Shown here in pieces: positions 22,055-33,263 of a stretch of DNA of 64,000 nt (positions are counted from its first letter, which is position 1; each line of letters begins with the position of its first letter). The stretch comes from Favolaschia claudopus (taxonomy: Eukaryota > Basidiomycota > Agaricomycetes > Agaricales > Mycenaceae), in NCBI GenBank assembly GCA_037176885.1, contig JAWWNJ010000117.1, positions 1-64,000 on the forward strand, read 5' to 3'. The notes beneath the pieces were generated by a model, which saw nothing but the letters and a program-made list of their open reading frames with translations, did not search any database and was not told the origin of the DNA. A program made the translations under genes and the position numbers.

Positions 22055-22165
22055 AGGTCTCGTTGCCCAAAGGCAACGGTTCGACGCCCGAAGGCGAAGC
22101 GGTCTCACCACCCGAAGGTGATGGGGTCTCGCCGCCCGAAGGCAGCGGTGTATCTACACGAGGCG
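22055..22165. repeat. Minisatellite of GGTCTC...CCCGAAGGC units
   Basis: Four to five imperfect units of about 27 bp carry GGTCTC(G/A) and (G/C)CCGAAGG(C/T), which in the minus frame read as repeats of PSPSGGET. The region 21950-22400 is low in complexity and looks like a linker or gag-like segment of a retrotransposon; no domain can be named. Confidence 0.5.
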
Positions 22166-22532
22166 ATGGTCGTCCATCCCGAGACTGCCTGACTGTAGGA
22201 GAAGTCAGGGGAAACGGGGCGTGATTTTGTCGAGGAGGCACGACTCTCCGGTCGGGGAGTCCCAGAGCGCGGACTCACGGTGTTGGCAGCACTAACAGGT
22301 CTTCCAGTCGACGCAGGCAGTCCAGAGACGGCTTGGTGAGCGTGAGAGCGAGGCGGGTAACGAGCGCGGCCAGCGGGATCAGTCATCGGGGTCGATGTCG
22401 AGCTCAGAGGGGTCAGAGAAGGTCGAGGGAAGTCGTAGTCAAGAGCGTCGACAGTCTAGAGACTTGGTTCAGTTCAAAAGATGTGATGGAAGCGAAGGCC
22501 GGCCATCGCATATCCTCGAACCGGAGCGTTTG

Positions 22533-23230
22533 TCAGTACCTGCTTACAAAGGTTGAACGCTTCTGAATGTAATTCGGTCCAATTCCACTTGAATCCTTCT
22601 TGAGTAATTGAAAGAAAGGATGCGCGATCCACGCGTAGAAGGGAACGTACGATGAAAAATAAACTATCATTCCCAAGAAATGTTGAAGTTCTTGGGTATT
22701 GCGCGGCTCATCGAGCTGAAGTATAGCATCAACCTTCTCCTTATGGGTCGAAACACCAAGGCGGGACACCTTTTGACCAAGTAAGAGTAGAGATTGATAC
22801 CCAATATGACACTTAGGCGGTGAGAGCGTAATATTCGTGTCTGCGATAGCCTTGAATACGTGGTCTAGATGTTGTACATGATCTTCAAAAGTCAATGAAT
22901 AGATAACAATATCATCAATGTAAACCAAGGCAAATACCCACAGGAATGGTGCCAACACATTCTGCATAACGCGTTGAAATACGCTTGGGCCGTTACGATA
23001 TCCGATGGAATTTGATGAAATTGCCATAGTCCGCGATGTGTGCGGAATGCCAATTTCTCCGCAGATCCTGGCGCCATTGTCAACTGAGTGAAGCCAGCGA
23101 GTGCATCGAGCGTTGTAAGCCATTGAGATCCGGAGAGTGCTTGAAGGATCTCGTCTTGACGAGGGAACCCGCTCATTAATGTGCTCTTTCCCTGACGTGG
23201 TAATTTAGCTCTTTGATGACGACAGAGCAT
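22533..23230 (-). pseudogene. Ty3/Gypsy reverse transcriptase fragment
   Basis: Read leftward from 23230: FPRQDEILQALSGSQWLTTLD (motif A, with the catalytic Asp), AGFTQLTMAP, KLAFRTHRGLWQFHQIP and, after a frameshift near 22900-23000, GPSVFQRVMQNVLAPFL, ALVYIDDIVIYS (YIDD catalytic pair), FEDHVQHLDHVF and LGQKVSRLGVSTHKEKV with LQHFLGMIVYFSSYVPFYA. The order is that of Gypsy RT fingers-palm-thumb. Upstream protease and downstream RNase H are absent. Confidence 0.88.
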
Positions 23231-23574
23231 TCAGTGATCTGTCTAACCCGGTGAGTTGCTTCCCCTTTCTACCCCTTTTTCATTCTCCGTAGTGTGCTTC
23301 CGAACCACGCAAGCTGTTACCTGTAAAGTACGGCTGATCGTGATGGTGGCGAGATTTTGAAGGTCAGTATGTGGACAATGGTCCCACATAGGAGGGGAAG
23401 CTTGCTTCAGTCCGTACACGCAATTTACTGAATTACATACTACATAGTACAGAGTAAGTATGTATGTACACTCGCCGGTACTCCTGCAACTGTTGAAAAG
23501 GCTCAAGAAATTGAAATTCATTAAGAATATCCTGTATATTGATTCCATAAGTATTGAGTTTGAAACCCAAAGCC

Positions 23575-23877
23575 TCGGCCCATGTCCCTTGTCGGTGGAG
23601 ACGAGCGAAAAAAAACGAAAAGAAAAGGAAGGAAAAAAGAGAAAAAAAGGGGGGGAAAGGGAGGGAGTTCAGTAATCTACCTGGGTCATGTACCGTTGAT
23701 TTTATGAGCAAGAAACTTTGTTGAATACAGCACGGCGGCGAATCATGCTTTGAGACCCAAGCCTCGGCTGTTCTGACATTGATTGATGGCCTAACCCAAG
23801 TACATTCGGGGACATTGCCTCCAATAGACTAAGGACCAGCGAATGAAATCGAACGATTCATCTTATCGTTATCTAGG
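23575..23877 (+). repeat. Left arm of a diverged large inverted repeat
   Basis: From a purine tract (about 23610-23665) through GACCCAAGCCTCGGCTG and GATTGATGGC to GCCTCCAATAGACTAAGGACC...ATCTTATCGTTAT, this arm matches the reverse complement of 29788-30375. The last about 57 bp (23817-23872) are roughly 88 percent identical; the outer part is more diverged. It bounds a block of about 6.2 kb. Confidence 0.75.
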
Positions 23878-24820
23878 CAACCGGCATCGTCGGCACATAG
23901 TCTACACGTGCGTGCGTGGCGGCCAATCACTGCACTCACTTCCTCAAGTTCATTGATCCTTACTTCTCTCTTGTCTCTTCCGCTGAGCTCCCTCCTAAAA
24001 TCACTCGGTTACTTTTGCGTCGATAATATCCGGTCATAAAACACTTCTGACCCTCGGGTTTTCTTTCGCTGCAACTGAGTCCCGCCGCACCGCTCGCGAC
24101 TGTATTGATCTCTAAGTAATGCACATCACCCAACGCCAATTGTGGCGGAAGATTTTCACCCCGATTTTATTGCCTCCGGCAAAAGAACTTCTCTTCAACA
24201 GAGGAACAACTTCTCAAGAGGGTTACTCGATGAGCTATAACTTTTTACCACTCCTGATTTGGCAGTATATGCTAAATTACGGTCTTGAGACAACGGAAGG
24301 GTCAGAACTATGTGGGCACTCGATGCTCTGCATGATTCAAAGTTAGGCTGTAAGTGCAGCAAATTCCCAACTCCAGGCGACCAAATGAAGTCAAAAAATG
24401 AGACTAAAACAGGGTATTTTCGAAAAAAAATTCGGCCTCCGGCCGATTTGGAAGTGGTGCAACAGAGGCGGCGACTATTAAACGGGCACCATAGATAAAG
24501 AGCAGCTCAATGAGGTGAAGAGTATTGATTTTCGGAGTACATACATCCAAGATTAAGTACCTTACAATTCGAGCCGCGACGAATTGAATTTCGGAATCAC
24601 GGATGTTCATTACAACCAAACCCTACATATTTGATTGGATATTCAACACCTCGCTTGAGCTTCAAACTCTTCAAGGTAACTTGGAGTCTTTAAACACTTC
24701 TTGACTTGAAGCCTCTTCAAAGTTTTGGAGTTTGAACGCAACACGGAAATCACGGCAAGTATACAAACGCTGTGTCCCATCTGATGAATTGATCCGATCA
24801 ACGACCCTAGTCACTTGGGC

Positions 24821-25117
24821 TCAACTGGGCATGGGTCTGAGGTCATGAGCCAAAGCCTCTCTCCGCTCCAAATCAACTCTGAGCATCTGACGCACTGTGG
24901 TTTCATTTGGCTTCTGCAATCTTTGCAACAGGAAAGGTGAACGAAATGCTATTCCGTTCAATGTTTTCACTCTTGAAATTGCAACAAATGACAACCCAGG
25001 AGCAAAATCTTATTTGCCAAGATCAATCACTGTTTTGGTGAGAGTCAGACCTTGACTTTTGTGAATCGTGATAGCCCATGCCAATGTTGAGGGAAATTGT
25101 GATCGTGGTAATGGTAC
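24821..25117 (-). pseudogene. Helitron/Pif1-like helicase C-terminus
   Basis: Read leftward: SQFPSTLAWAITIHKSQGLT then LTKTVIDLGK (the IHKSQG motif V region), one in-frame stop, then FAPGLSFVAISRVKTLNGIA (motif VI) and a tail ending RREALAHDLRPMPS before TGA. These are the last motifs of the Pif1-type SF1 helicases carried by Helitrons. The upstream part is cut off by the TIR element at 25154. No Helitron terminal hairpin with CTRR was identified. Confidence 0.85.
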
Positions 25118-25153
25118 TCAGATTCCCATTCTGCTGTCCTAGGATTAGAATAT

Positions 25154-26651
25154 TTACAGCAGTTTGCAGATGTAATGACACCACGTCGCATCACATGAGA
25201 AGAAAGCACAAAAAACACGTCTTCTTCTCTCCTTCGTATCTCTCTCGTTTCGACGACAAATAGCATGATTTTGGTATCGGAGGACTCGCCGTAATCCGGG
25301 CTTCAAAACAACTATCTTTTATCGCCGAAATCCTGACTCCATTTTGGCCGACATCCACCTTGCTCGTCATCGTCATCGCCGTCTTGGACGCAATTCTGGA
25401 GAGAATGCCTCGTGTGTAGGCGCGTTAGGAAGGCAGTTCTAGTCGCTTTCAATCTATATGCATTTGTAGCGCGGATTCCGGTTAGATAACTTATTGTTCT
25501 CGTGTCTCTTCTCTACTTCCACCGTGATCACATTTTTGTTCTCTGGTTTTGTAACTTTTGTTCCTTCTCAGGCGCGCGTAACAATTCTCTGCCGTGCGGT
25601 GTATAGCACCAGTGGGGTGCGTCCTCAACAGGAAAGGACGCTAATTTTTCGCCAAATTTCGCTGTGGCGTATTCTATTTTTTTCTCGTTTGCCACTGGAG
25701 TCTGCGTGGCTTACTTACTACCGTTGAACATCTCATAATGCATATGCTCACAATGCATAAACCTCATTCTGCATAGTGTTTTGGGGTCCACCAACTTGGT
25801 AGGCTGGTGTTTTATGCATTTTCTCATATTGCCTAATGCATAAGGTTTGGGGCAAGTTTTTAGTGCATTATGCATTTTATGAGATCGCAAAATTGATACA
25901 ATTTGGTGGCAATTTGGCCGTTTGTGTCACTCTTCTAACGCATATGGGTACTATTCACGTCAAAAACACCAGTTTATAACTTGTTACATGATTTTGACCG
26001 CTTTTACGACAACTGGTGGACAATCCGGCATCTGCCGCACTTCCGTATATAGTAAATTCGTGACAATGTCACACATGTCACACTGTGTGACAGTATGTAG
26101 GAATGCATATTGCTCATACTTAATGCATAGCGCTTGTGGGTCCACGGACGCTATGCATTATGAGATGTTCAACTGTATTAGCCACTTTGTACCACACATA
26201 CAATACTAAGCATGCCAGATGACTATTTTCTGGAGATCTCAAGACTCATTCTGTGTGCATAACGCTGCTATGCACATGGAGTAAGATCAAATGGTCCCAA
26301 ACAAATTATTCTGATAAGTTGTTATATACACCCGGCAGCCACAATTTAAACTTAAAATGCCTTCCAAGTGCGCCTACACATGTGCGATTCCGTCCAGAAT
26401 CGCGCCGAGCGCGACAATGTTGGAGAAGCTGGATGTCAAGTGGATGTCGGCCAAAAAGAAAGTCGGAATTTTGTCAATAAAATACCAGCGTCTCGAGGCC
26501 CGGACTAAGGCGACCTCATACATACAAGAATAGTCGAGATTGGGCAAGAAACGAGCAAGAACGACGCGATACAAGAAGACGTGTTTTTCGTGCTTTCTTT
26601 ACATGTGATGCGACGTGGTGTCATTACATATGCATCTGCAACCTGCTGTAA
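25154..26651. mobile_element. Long-TIR non-autonomous DNA element (about 1.5 kb)
   Basis: The left end TTACAGCAG...TTGCAGATG matches the reverse complement of the right end. Similarity continues inward for about 290-350 bp on each side, including GTAATGACACCACGTCGCAT, AAAACACGTCTTCTT and GGCCGACATCCAC. The interior has no transposase frame and contains a second, nested inverted-repeat element (25723-26173). It interrupts the helicase remnant on its left. No clean target duplication was seen. Confidence 0.85.
25723..26173. mobile_element. Nested MITE with TGCAT-rich subterminal repeats (451 bp)
   Basis: The 22-bp ends are perfect inverted repeats, beginning GTTGAACATCTCATAATGCA. Within the element the words ATGCAT, TGCATA and CTCAT(A/T)(A/T)TGC occur over ten times, clustered near both ends, and GGGTCCACC/GGTCCACGG occurs once at each side. 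There is no reading frame. It lies in the middle of the long-TIR element, so it is the younger insertion. Confidence 0.85.
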
Positions 26652-27013
26652 TAGCCGTAATATTACAGGTATGTATATGAATTACGGCTCTGTACAAATA
26701 CTACAGCTAAGGTAGGGGGCAGACAAGCGCGGTTGCCCCACGTGACTTGATGTGACATGACCATATTGGGAACGTGCCGGAAAAAACCCTCAATAACTTA
26801 GCTACAACGAGTAAAATGAAAGTTCTGGCTCAACAATTTCATGGGGATCGGTCCGCCAATGCCTCAGAGCTTAAATTTCAGTGAAATCTCCAAAATTGAG
26901 CAAGGAGTTCCCTAAATAAGGGCAAAAACATTTGTTTCAATCAACGCATTGCAAAGTTTCTTTGACTGAGGCGCCAATTTTTTTTCGAATGACACAGTCT
27001 TTGCTTTTTGCAT

Positions 27014-29030
27014 ATGCCTCCTCTCAAGAAGGTCTTCCGGGACAAGCTGAACCGTCTCAATGGACATTTGCCATCCCCGAAAAAAGCTATCAAACGCGCG
27101 GCTATTGCATTGGGCCCTGTGAAAGCCCGTCCCAAAAAGAAACGCCGAAGCGAGAATTCTACTGACCATGTAGCGCATATTTCTCCACTCATCTGCCCAG
27201 AACCAATTTTTTTGATTGTTAGAACTCAATACACATGGAAGACTGTGGAAATCAAGACCTTTCATCGACGGAAACCCCTCAGGCTGGCGCAGATCAGTTC
27301 ACAGATGTGTTTTAACAGGGCTCCACTCCAGAGTGTCCGTCGGCCGCGCCAACAGCTTTCAAACTGCGGGCAGACTCCCTACTGCATTCTTAACCGCCGA
27401 TGATGTTGCATCTGTCAACACATTTCCAAACTCGCGTGCACCGTCAATGCTTGCCAACTCGGACGAAGATGGTGAAATAATAGCTCCGAAATTTGACGAA
27501 TTGCATGCACAGGAAGCTGGGAGCTTTTCTGGTGACGGTTATCCTCGTCCCTTACCGCCAAAGAGTTTCGTCGAAAGAATGGCAGCAATAGGCAAGAAAC
27601 AAATTCTCGGTGGACCTGATGTAACCTCGGCAAGCCTTGCACTGACGGACATCTCCCTTGTGCTTCGGGGACCAAGCCGAGGGCTTGCAGGTGGCTATAA
27701 GCCACCGGATTTGACTCCTTGGGTTCGCATTCGGATGGAAGGGATCCGGGGGGTTCTCTCGTTGTACACAAATGCAAAGTCGGTCACCTACGGAAAGTGG
27801 GGTGAATCTGGCCGACAGGCAGCAATTGCTGTTGGAAGAGACGAGTATTGCGCTCGTACCTTCCTAAGTTTGAGCCGAGAATATATTTCCTGCCGCAAAA
27901 GTTTTGCCAATGAATCCGTATGGGCAGTGGAAGCAGAGTATGCTGGCGGACGAGGATTTAGCTGAAGATCTCCGCAATCTTTTGCAGGAGCTGGGAAAGT
28001 TCATCACTGCGGAGAAAGTTGTCCAGTATCTTGCCCGCCCGGAGGTTATGGAAAAGCACGGCCTCGAGAAAACCATTAGCATTTGGACAGCGCGGAGATA
28101 CCTGGATGAACTTGGCTACCGGTAACCTATCCCCTTCTTCTCTTCTTCCATGCATTCATTTTCGATTCAGGTTCAAAGCTGAGAAGAAGGGTCAATATTC
28201 AGATGGCCATGAGCGTGCAGATGTAGTGTATTACAGGGAAGAGGTTTACTTGCCAAAGCTCAAAGGGTTCCAGGACCGCGCATGTGTTTTCGAGGCAGAC
28301 GGGTCTGTCATCACGCCAAGTCTTCCTCCGGGAGTGCGGCGGACAGTGATCTGGTATCATGACGAGAGCATTTTCTATGCTCATGACCGACGCCGAAAGT
28401 CGTGGTACCACAAGGATGCCGATGCGGTCCCTTACAAGAAAGGGGAGGGTGCATCATACATGGTTGCCGATTATTTCTCTGCAGATTTTGGTTGGCTCCG
28501 TACACCTGACGGGAAAGCAAAAGCAAGACGCACCATGCGTCCCGGTAAAAACCGTGATGGGTACTTTTCGACAGCCGACATCGAGGAGCAAGCCGAGGCT
28601 GCGTGTGAGATGGTCAGCGAGCAGTGACCTGATTATGAGCACATTTTCATCTATGATAATGCCACGACGCACCGAAAACGCAGTCAGGGAGCCCTCTCTG
28701 CGAGAAATATGCCCAAATTCATCTCTGGCACCCGTAAAGGTGGCAAGAACGCGAAGCCGGATCCCAACTTCCTGGTTCCGGTTACTTAACCGACGGAATA
28801 GCGACGGATCGCTGATGTACGACACTCACGGCAAGTTGTTGAAGGACGAGATTCAAATGACAGGAGCGTACTTCGCAGATGGAACAACACAGGAGCTTTA
28901 TTTTCCGGCTGACGCCAAGCAGCACGCTGGAAAATTCAAGGGAATGCACTCTGGCGACAGCTGGACTTTTGTCCGAACCGGATCTAGGTACCCACTGCCT
29001 GGAGGAGGAGAGCGCTAAAGGAGGAGGGAT
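27014..29030 (+). pseudogene. DDE-type DNA transposase of a fungal family, truncated
   Basis: A basic N-terminus starts at the ATG at 27014 (MPPLKKVFRDKLNRL). Next come WGESGRQAAIAVGRDEYCAR, LGKFITAEKVVQYLARPEV and TARRYLDELGYR, an intron at 28122-28170, then KKGQYSDGHERADVVYYREE. The catalytic region follows: RRTVIWYHDESIFYAHDRR (first Asp in HDES), GEGASYMVADYFSADFGWL, HIFIYDNATTHRKR (second Asp in YDNATTH) and GAYFADGTTQELYFP. An in-frame stop at 28625, frameshifts near 27900 and 28790, and loss of the third catalytic block (an expected PKFHCELNFIE-like segment) make it dead. The spacing resembles IS630/Tc1-like DDE enzymes. A LINE fragment replaces its 3' end. Confidence 0.8.
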
Positions 29031-29049
29031 CGCGCACAATGGTCACGTT

Positions 29050-29433
29050 TGGAGTACAATATCCCCACTGCTTGGGGTCACTGACACTGCAGAGCCCCCA
29101 ATGTACCCGGCCGATCCCTGGCACAAGGTGGTTTTCCATCGAGTGCCCATCATGCAGCCCGGGGTTCTCCCTTCCGATCGGGACTTCGTACGGGAAGTCG
29201 CAAAGCGCAACCAGCTTCCCGGGACCCAGTACCGCATCGGTAATGTGCGGTTCCTGCTCGAGCGGAACAAGGTTCCAAGGGAGGAGGTAACGGTACGAGT
29301 CGACTTTATTGAGCAGGAAGACGCCCGCCGCTTTTTGCGTGACGGAATTTTTCTGTTTGGTTCTCACTGTCGGGCCACACGGTACATGCCACGATCGGCG
29401 AGCGGCAGGCGGACCTCTGGAGGCCATGGCTAG
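29050..29433 (+). pseudogene. LINE ORF1 (Tad-like Gag) C-terminal fragment
   Basis: The segment MYPADPWHKVVFHRVPIMQP, then REVAKRNQLPG, IGNVRFLLERN, VRVDFIEQEDARRFLRDGIF and GSHCRATRYMP matches, in order, the end of ORF1 proteins of fungal LINEs (HKVVVHRVP, R.L, F.....A...L..G....G..C...RY). It ends in a normal stop at 29431-29433. The sequence after it (29434-29780) holds an A-rich run near 29664-29682 and ends in TTCATCATCATC-like short repeats at 29770-29783, as in LINE tails. I infer that a 5'-truncated LINE copy landed in the transposase gene. Confidence 0.65.
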
Positions 29434-29787
29434 TTAGCCTCTTTTCTTTTTCTCCCTTCATATACTTATGGTTATGCTCTATGGTTTACGTACCGTTTGC
29501 CACTTACGCCGCCCACCCACGGGCCACCCGCTACCTCCCCACTCCAAGACTATACTCTACCTGCATCGGTCGAATTCCCTTAGCACATCATCCCGTATTT
29601 ATTGCCCTTGCGGCACCGCGTCTTAGTAGTTAGTTTACTTGTTGCGGTATAGAAATGCTGATACAAAAAAAAGAAAAAACAAAGGTCACTACGAGTACCC
29701 CCAGTAGCTACACAGAGGTACAGTAGCGACATATGCCCTAAAGGGCATGAAACGTTACAATAAAAACTGATTTCATCATCATCGACG

Positions 29788-30375
29788 CGATAACGATAAG
29801 ATGAATCGTTTGATTCTCATTCGCCGGTCCCTAGTCTATTGGAGGCATCAGTATTTCGACAGGTCACGGTGATGCCATCAATCTCCTCTCACATTGCCGC
29901 TGGCCAGAGACAGGCGTTGACACGCGTTCACAGTCGTCAGATCGGCGTTGCAGCACCCGATCAGTCTCGCATCACAGTGGATCAGGCTGGCTTCGGCTGG
30001 ATCAGCCTGGATCACACAGCATCACTGATATCAGTCTCGGAACCTCTTTTTATCACGGCGCACTTTGATTTACGACCAGCACGCCCACCCCACCATTTGG
30101 TCTCCACTCTGATAAAAGGGGGAGCAAGCTCCCCCAATAAAGCCCTCGTAATGACCGATTTTTCCTTTTGGCTGGGTCCTACCATCAATCAGCATCCAAG
30201 CAGCCGAGACTTGGGTCTTAAGACTTCCTTTCTACCGCATTCAACAAAATATCTGCCCTTGAAAACAACTTGAAAAGCAGTGGTACAGGTGCCGGGTAAG
30301 CTATTGAAATCCCCCCCCCCCCCCCCCCCTTTTTTTTTTTTTTTCCCTTTCCTTTCCTTTTTCTCGCCCAACAAG
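29788..30375 (-). repeat. Right arm of the large inverted repeat, with a 290-bp insertion
   Basis: The reverse complement matches 23575-23877. A segment of about 290 bp (roughly 29885-30180) has no partner in the left arm. In reverse-complement sense it is flanked on both sides by GATTGATGG, a 9-bp direct repeat that would fit a target duplication (9 bp is typical of MULE-type elements). The inserted piece contains AATAAAGCCCTCG and ATGACCGATTTTT, shared with the 141-bp units at 39-40 kb, and a GGGGGAGC/GCTCCCCC palindrome. The LINE tail abuts this arm. Confidence 0.65.
30311..30344 (+). repeat. C19-T15 homopolymer tract
   Basis: Nineteen C are followed by fifteen T, then CCCTTTCC repeats to about 30362. 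The matching place in the left inverted-repeat arm (23610-23665) is a mixed purine tract, so the tract has been expanded or homogenised here. It is prone to sequencing and assembly length errors. Confidence 0.8.
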
Positions 30376-30468
30376 GAGACATCACGTTCGGACGTGGGTG
30401 GATCACGTTCGATCATGCCGCTGTTCAAAATATTCCAAAATATTGGTGGGTGCAGCCCCTACAGCTGG

Positions 30469-30905
30469 CCCAAGGGGTATTCAATCTTAAAATTTTCCAT
30501 ACAACGTCGGAAAAGTGATTTAAGACCCTTCTGACCCCTCCCTGGCTACGTAATGCTGATGTAAGCTTGCCTAATACAGTAATTTATTGACAGCTTTCTC
30601 ACGATCCGAGGATACTTTTGCTCCTGGTTTGGGAATATTTTGCCGCAAAAAACCGTAGCAAAATGATCCCTTGGTTTCTTGCGTCTTTCTGGCAGAAGAT
30701 TTCCTGCATCTGGCTTGGGTCGGGGAATTTGGCGGACGGTTAGTATTATGTAATATATTACATTTTTTTTGCTCTTTTTTTGTTGACCCTCCCAAACGTG
30801 GTTTTGAAGCATTCTGCAACTTTGTCCAAAAAGTGAAATAAGAGTTCCAGGACCCACCCTCCCTCCCAAGCCTGTGTCTCGGCTTTTGCCGGTGAACACC
30901 CCTTG
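30469..30905. mobile_element. Possible MITE with AAGGGGTRTTCA ends
   Basis: GGCCCAAGGGGTATTCA at the left and TGAACACCCCTTGAGC at the right are inverted copies of a short AAGGGGTRTTCA end. Inner sequences do not match well and no target duplication was found, so support is weak. The frame at 30546-30944 on the minus strand lacks family features. Confidence 0.3.
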
Positions 30906-31183
30906 AGCTGGCCAAAATGCTAAGGCTCCATTCGGTTGCGTCACTTCGGAGCACTTGACGTCACTTAAGAGTATTTCTCACCAAATGTTTGGCGTGGAAT
31001 TTTCCCATTATACTCGCGCGGTCCTGAACTGCGAGTTTACGGAAGACATAAATGTAGTACTGTACGGGTGGTTATCCTCACAGAATTCTACAAGATGTCA
31101 ACCAAGCACAACGTCTTTCCAGGGGGTCAATCGCGCAACGCAATCAGGGAACTGGCCGGCCGCTTGTATGGCAGGACCTCTGG

Positions 31184-33205
31184 CTAAAACCCGTAGGACC
31201 TAGGGGGAGTTCTCTCCCACCAGGTATAAATCCCCAGTATCCACCAGTAACCTGACGCAATTGAACGTCTTTCCCTTTGCCGACGCATGCACACCACTCG
31301 CCAAAGCGAGCCCAAGGACTTTAGGGTGGTAAGATGCGACCCTACACAGTCGACGGTGGCGGATAAACCAGCAGCGTCGTAAATTTGAAGGGTTTTGAAG
31401 GCCAATTTCGCCAGAATCGGTGTGACTTCCCTTTTCGCGAGGACGGCGCGGTAAAAGTTCATTATGTCGATAAAAGCATTCTGAAAATCCGGTACGGTCG
31501 CGTACAATCCTGTGAGAAATTCCTCCCAAACTTGCATGAGGTCCGGATTAGGACAAATGAACATCGCGTGAGCTTCGTCCTCCACGGCGTCGAGGCAAAA
31601 TCAACATTTGCGCCATTCCCTTGGGACGATATCCTTCCCTCGTTCTTTCCACCTGCGGCGTTCCACAGCGAGACTGTGACTAGATAGAACAAGGCGCGTG
31701 AGGGCCAGTCGATGTTCAGGTGTCTTGACGCGCAGGTAGTGTCGAAAATCCAACGACTTTTTAATCAGCTTTCCCGTATCCTTATCCATTTCGAGCCTGC
31801 CAACCAAAATGTCCTTTGTTCGTGAAGAGTTCGTGATTTCATGGTCAATCCACGACTCCATCGAGAGCTTGACCTGGTTCATGGCTTCTTTCACTGCGGC
31901 AACCTTCAAAGGACCAGAGATATCCAAAGTCACGGGGATGTACAATTTTGAAAGGACAATCCGCAAATCATTTATCCAAGAAATGTTCCGCTGACGAGCC
32001 AGGTTGATAGATTCTTGCAGCGCGTTCCATGCCGGTCGATCTTCATCAAGTTGAATCCAGTAGCACAGATTTTTGCGGGCAAGATAGATGCGGCGGTAAC
32101 GAATCGGCGGTAACGAATGGGCCAAATCCCCGTTTCGGAAAATAGAACCGCCTTCATTGAGCGCGAGCCAATTCCGAGAATTCGGCGCAAAAATTTCAGT
32201 TGAACCTTCTCAAGTAGCTGCAGACTTTTTGCCTCAATATCTAGACAGACTTCGCACCCGGCCGTGAGGTATGGGTCCACGCGAGCCATATAGAGTGTTG
32301 GCAGATCCCATACTGGCATCGAGCCAACGAAACGATGGAGTCCGAGAATCGTGTTAGCAACCTTGGATGCTTTCTTGGCCTTCAAGATGTACTGCTCGCG
32401 CCACATGAATTTACAACCCGTTTCAAACCAGATGCCAAGATAGCGCGCTTTCTGCACCTGTTCAATCGGTTTCCCACCCATGTGAAAGACGGGATTAGTT
32501 TTTTGACGGCGTCCGTAAATCTGGCAGAGCGATTTTGGGATTGAGACCTCGCATCCATTGTTGTCTGCCCAGTGTTGAGAGTCATTGAGATGAAGCTGAA
32601 ATCCTGGTGGTGACGTTGAAGCCGTCATAACATCGTCGGCATGTTCAACTTGATTTGTGGACACGCCATTAAGCAGGATATCGTCAGGATGGACACTCAA
32701 GTTAAAATCAGCCATGAAAAGGTTCCACAGGTGCGGAGATCCGGGGTCTCCAGTCAAAATTCCCAGGAGAGATTCGAAGCGAGATCCATATTGGCCGTCC
32801 AAGCGAACAATGTATCGGATGCGGTCGTAAAGGCACTTCAACCATTCGATCATTGGTCCAGCAATACCGAGTCTTCCGAGTTTGGTCCATAAAGTCGGAC
32901 GATCCGTCCCTGGAAAAGCATTCTTAAGATCCGGATACCCAACGTACAAGGGTTTGTCCATTGATTCCGCCTTATCGATCATGCATAACAGAACAAAGGC
33001 ACTGTCATTTGTCCGTAGATGCGCTTGAAATCCATTCTGAGAAGGTGGAATTGCACCAATGTCTTCCGCCCCTTCGCGAAGACGTCGGTCGATGATCAGT
33101 GTCAACATTTTCAACATGCAACATTCCAACGCAATCAGACGATGGCCCTTTGGGTCCGTAGGGTCCTTGTCTTTCTTCAAGATGCCAATGAGTAGGGAGA
33201 TTCAA
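31184..33205 (-). pseudogene. LINE reverse transcriptase (ORF2), 5'-truncated
   Basis: Read leftward from about 33205: LLIGILKKDKDPTDPKGHR and LIALECC (motif 1-2 area), QNGFQAHLRTNDS, LYVGYPDLKNAFPGTDRPTL (motif A Asp), ILTGDPGSPHLWNLFMADF (motif B), VEHADDVMTAST (HADD replaces YADD), and ARYLGIWFETG (thumb). The C-terminal part has IYLARKNLCYWIQLDEDRP and ends with a CCHC-like FCLDAVEDEAHAMFIC. A 14-bp tandem duplication (32091-32118) shifts the frame, and an in-frame stop lies near 31600. No endonuclease domain remains, so this is a typical 5'-truncated copy. RT copies LINE RNA at the target site. Confidence 0.9.
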
Positions 33206-33263
33206 GGTATTTGAAGCTTGTTTGAAGCCCAACTACTCAGTTGCGGACTCACAGGAATTTACA

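Noticed and set aside
23380..23425. CVYGLKQA motif on the minus strand, like Copia RT
   Set aside because: Only about 15 residues fit and nothing before or after continues the RT, so it is not called as a feature; it may be a tiny relic.
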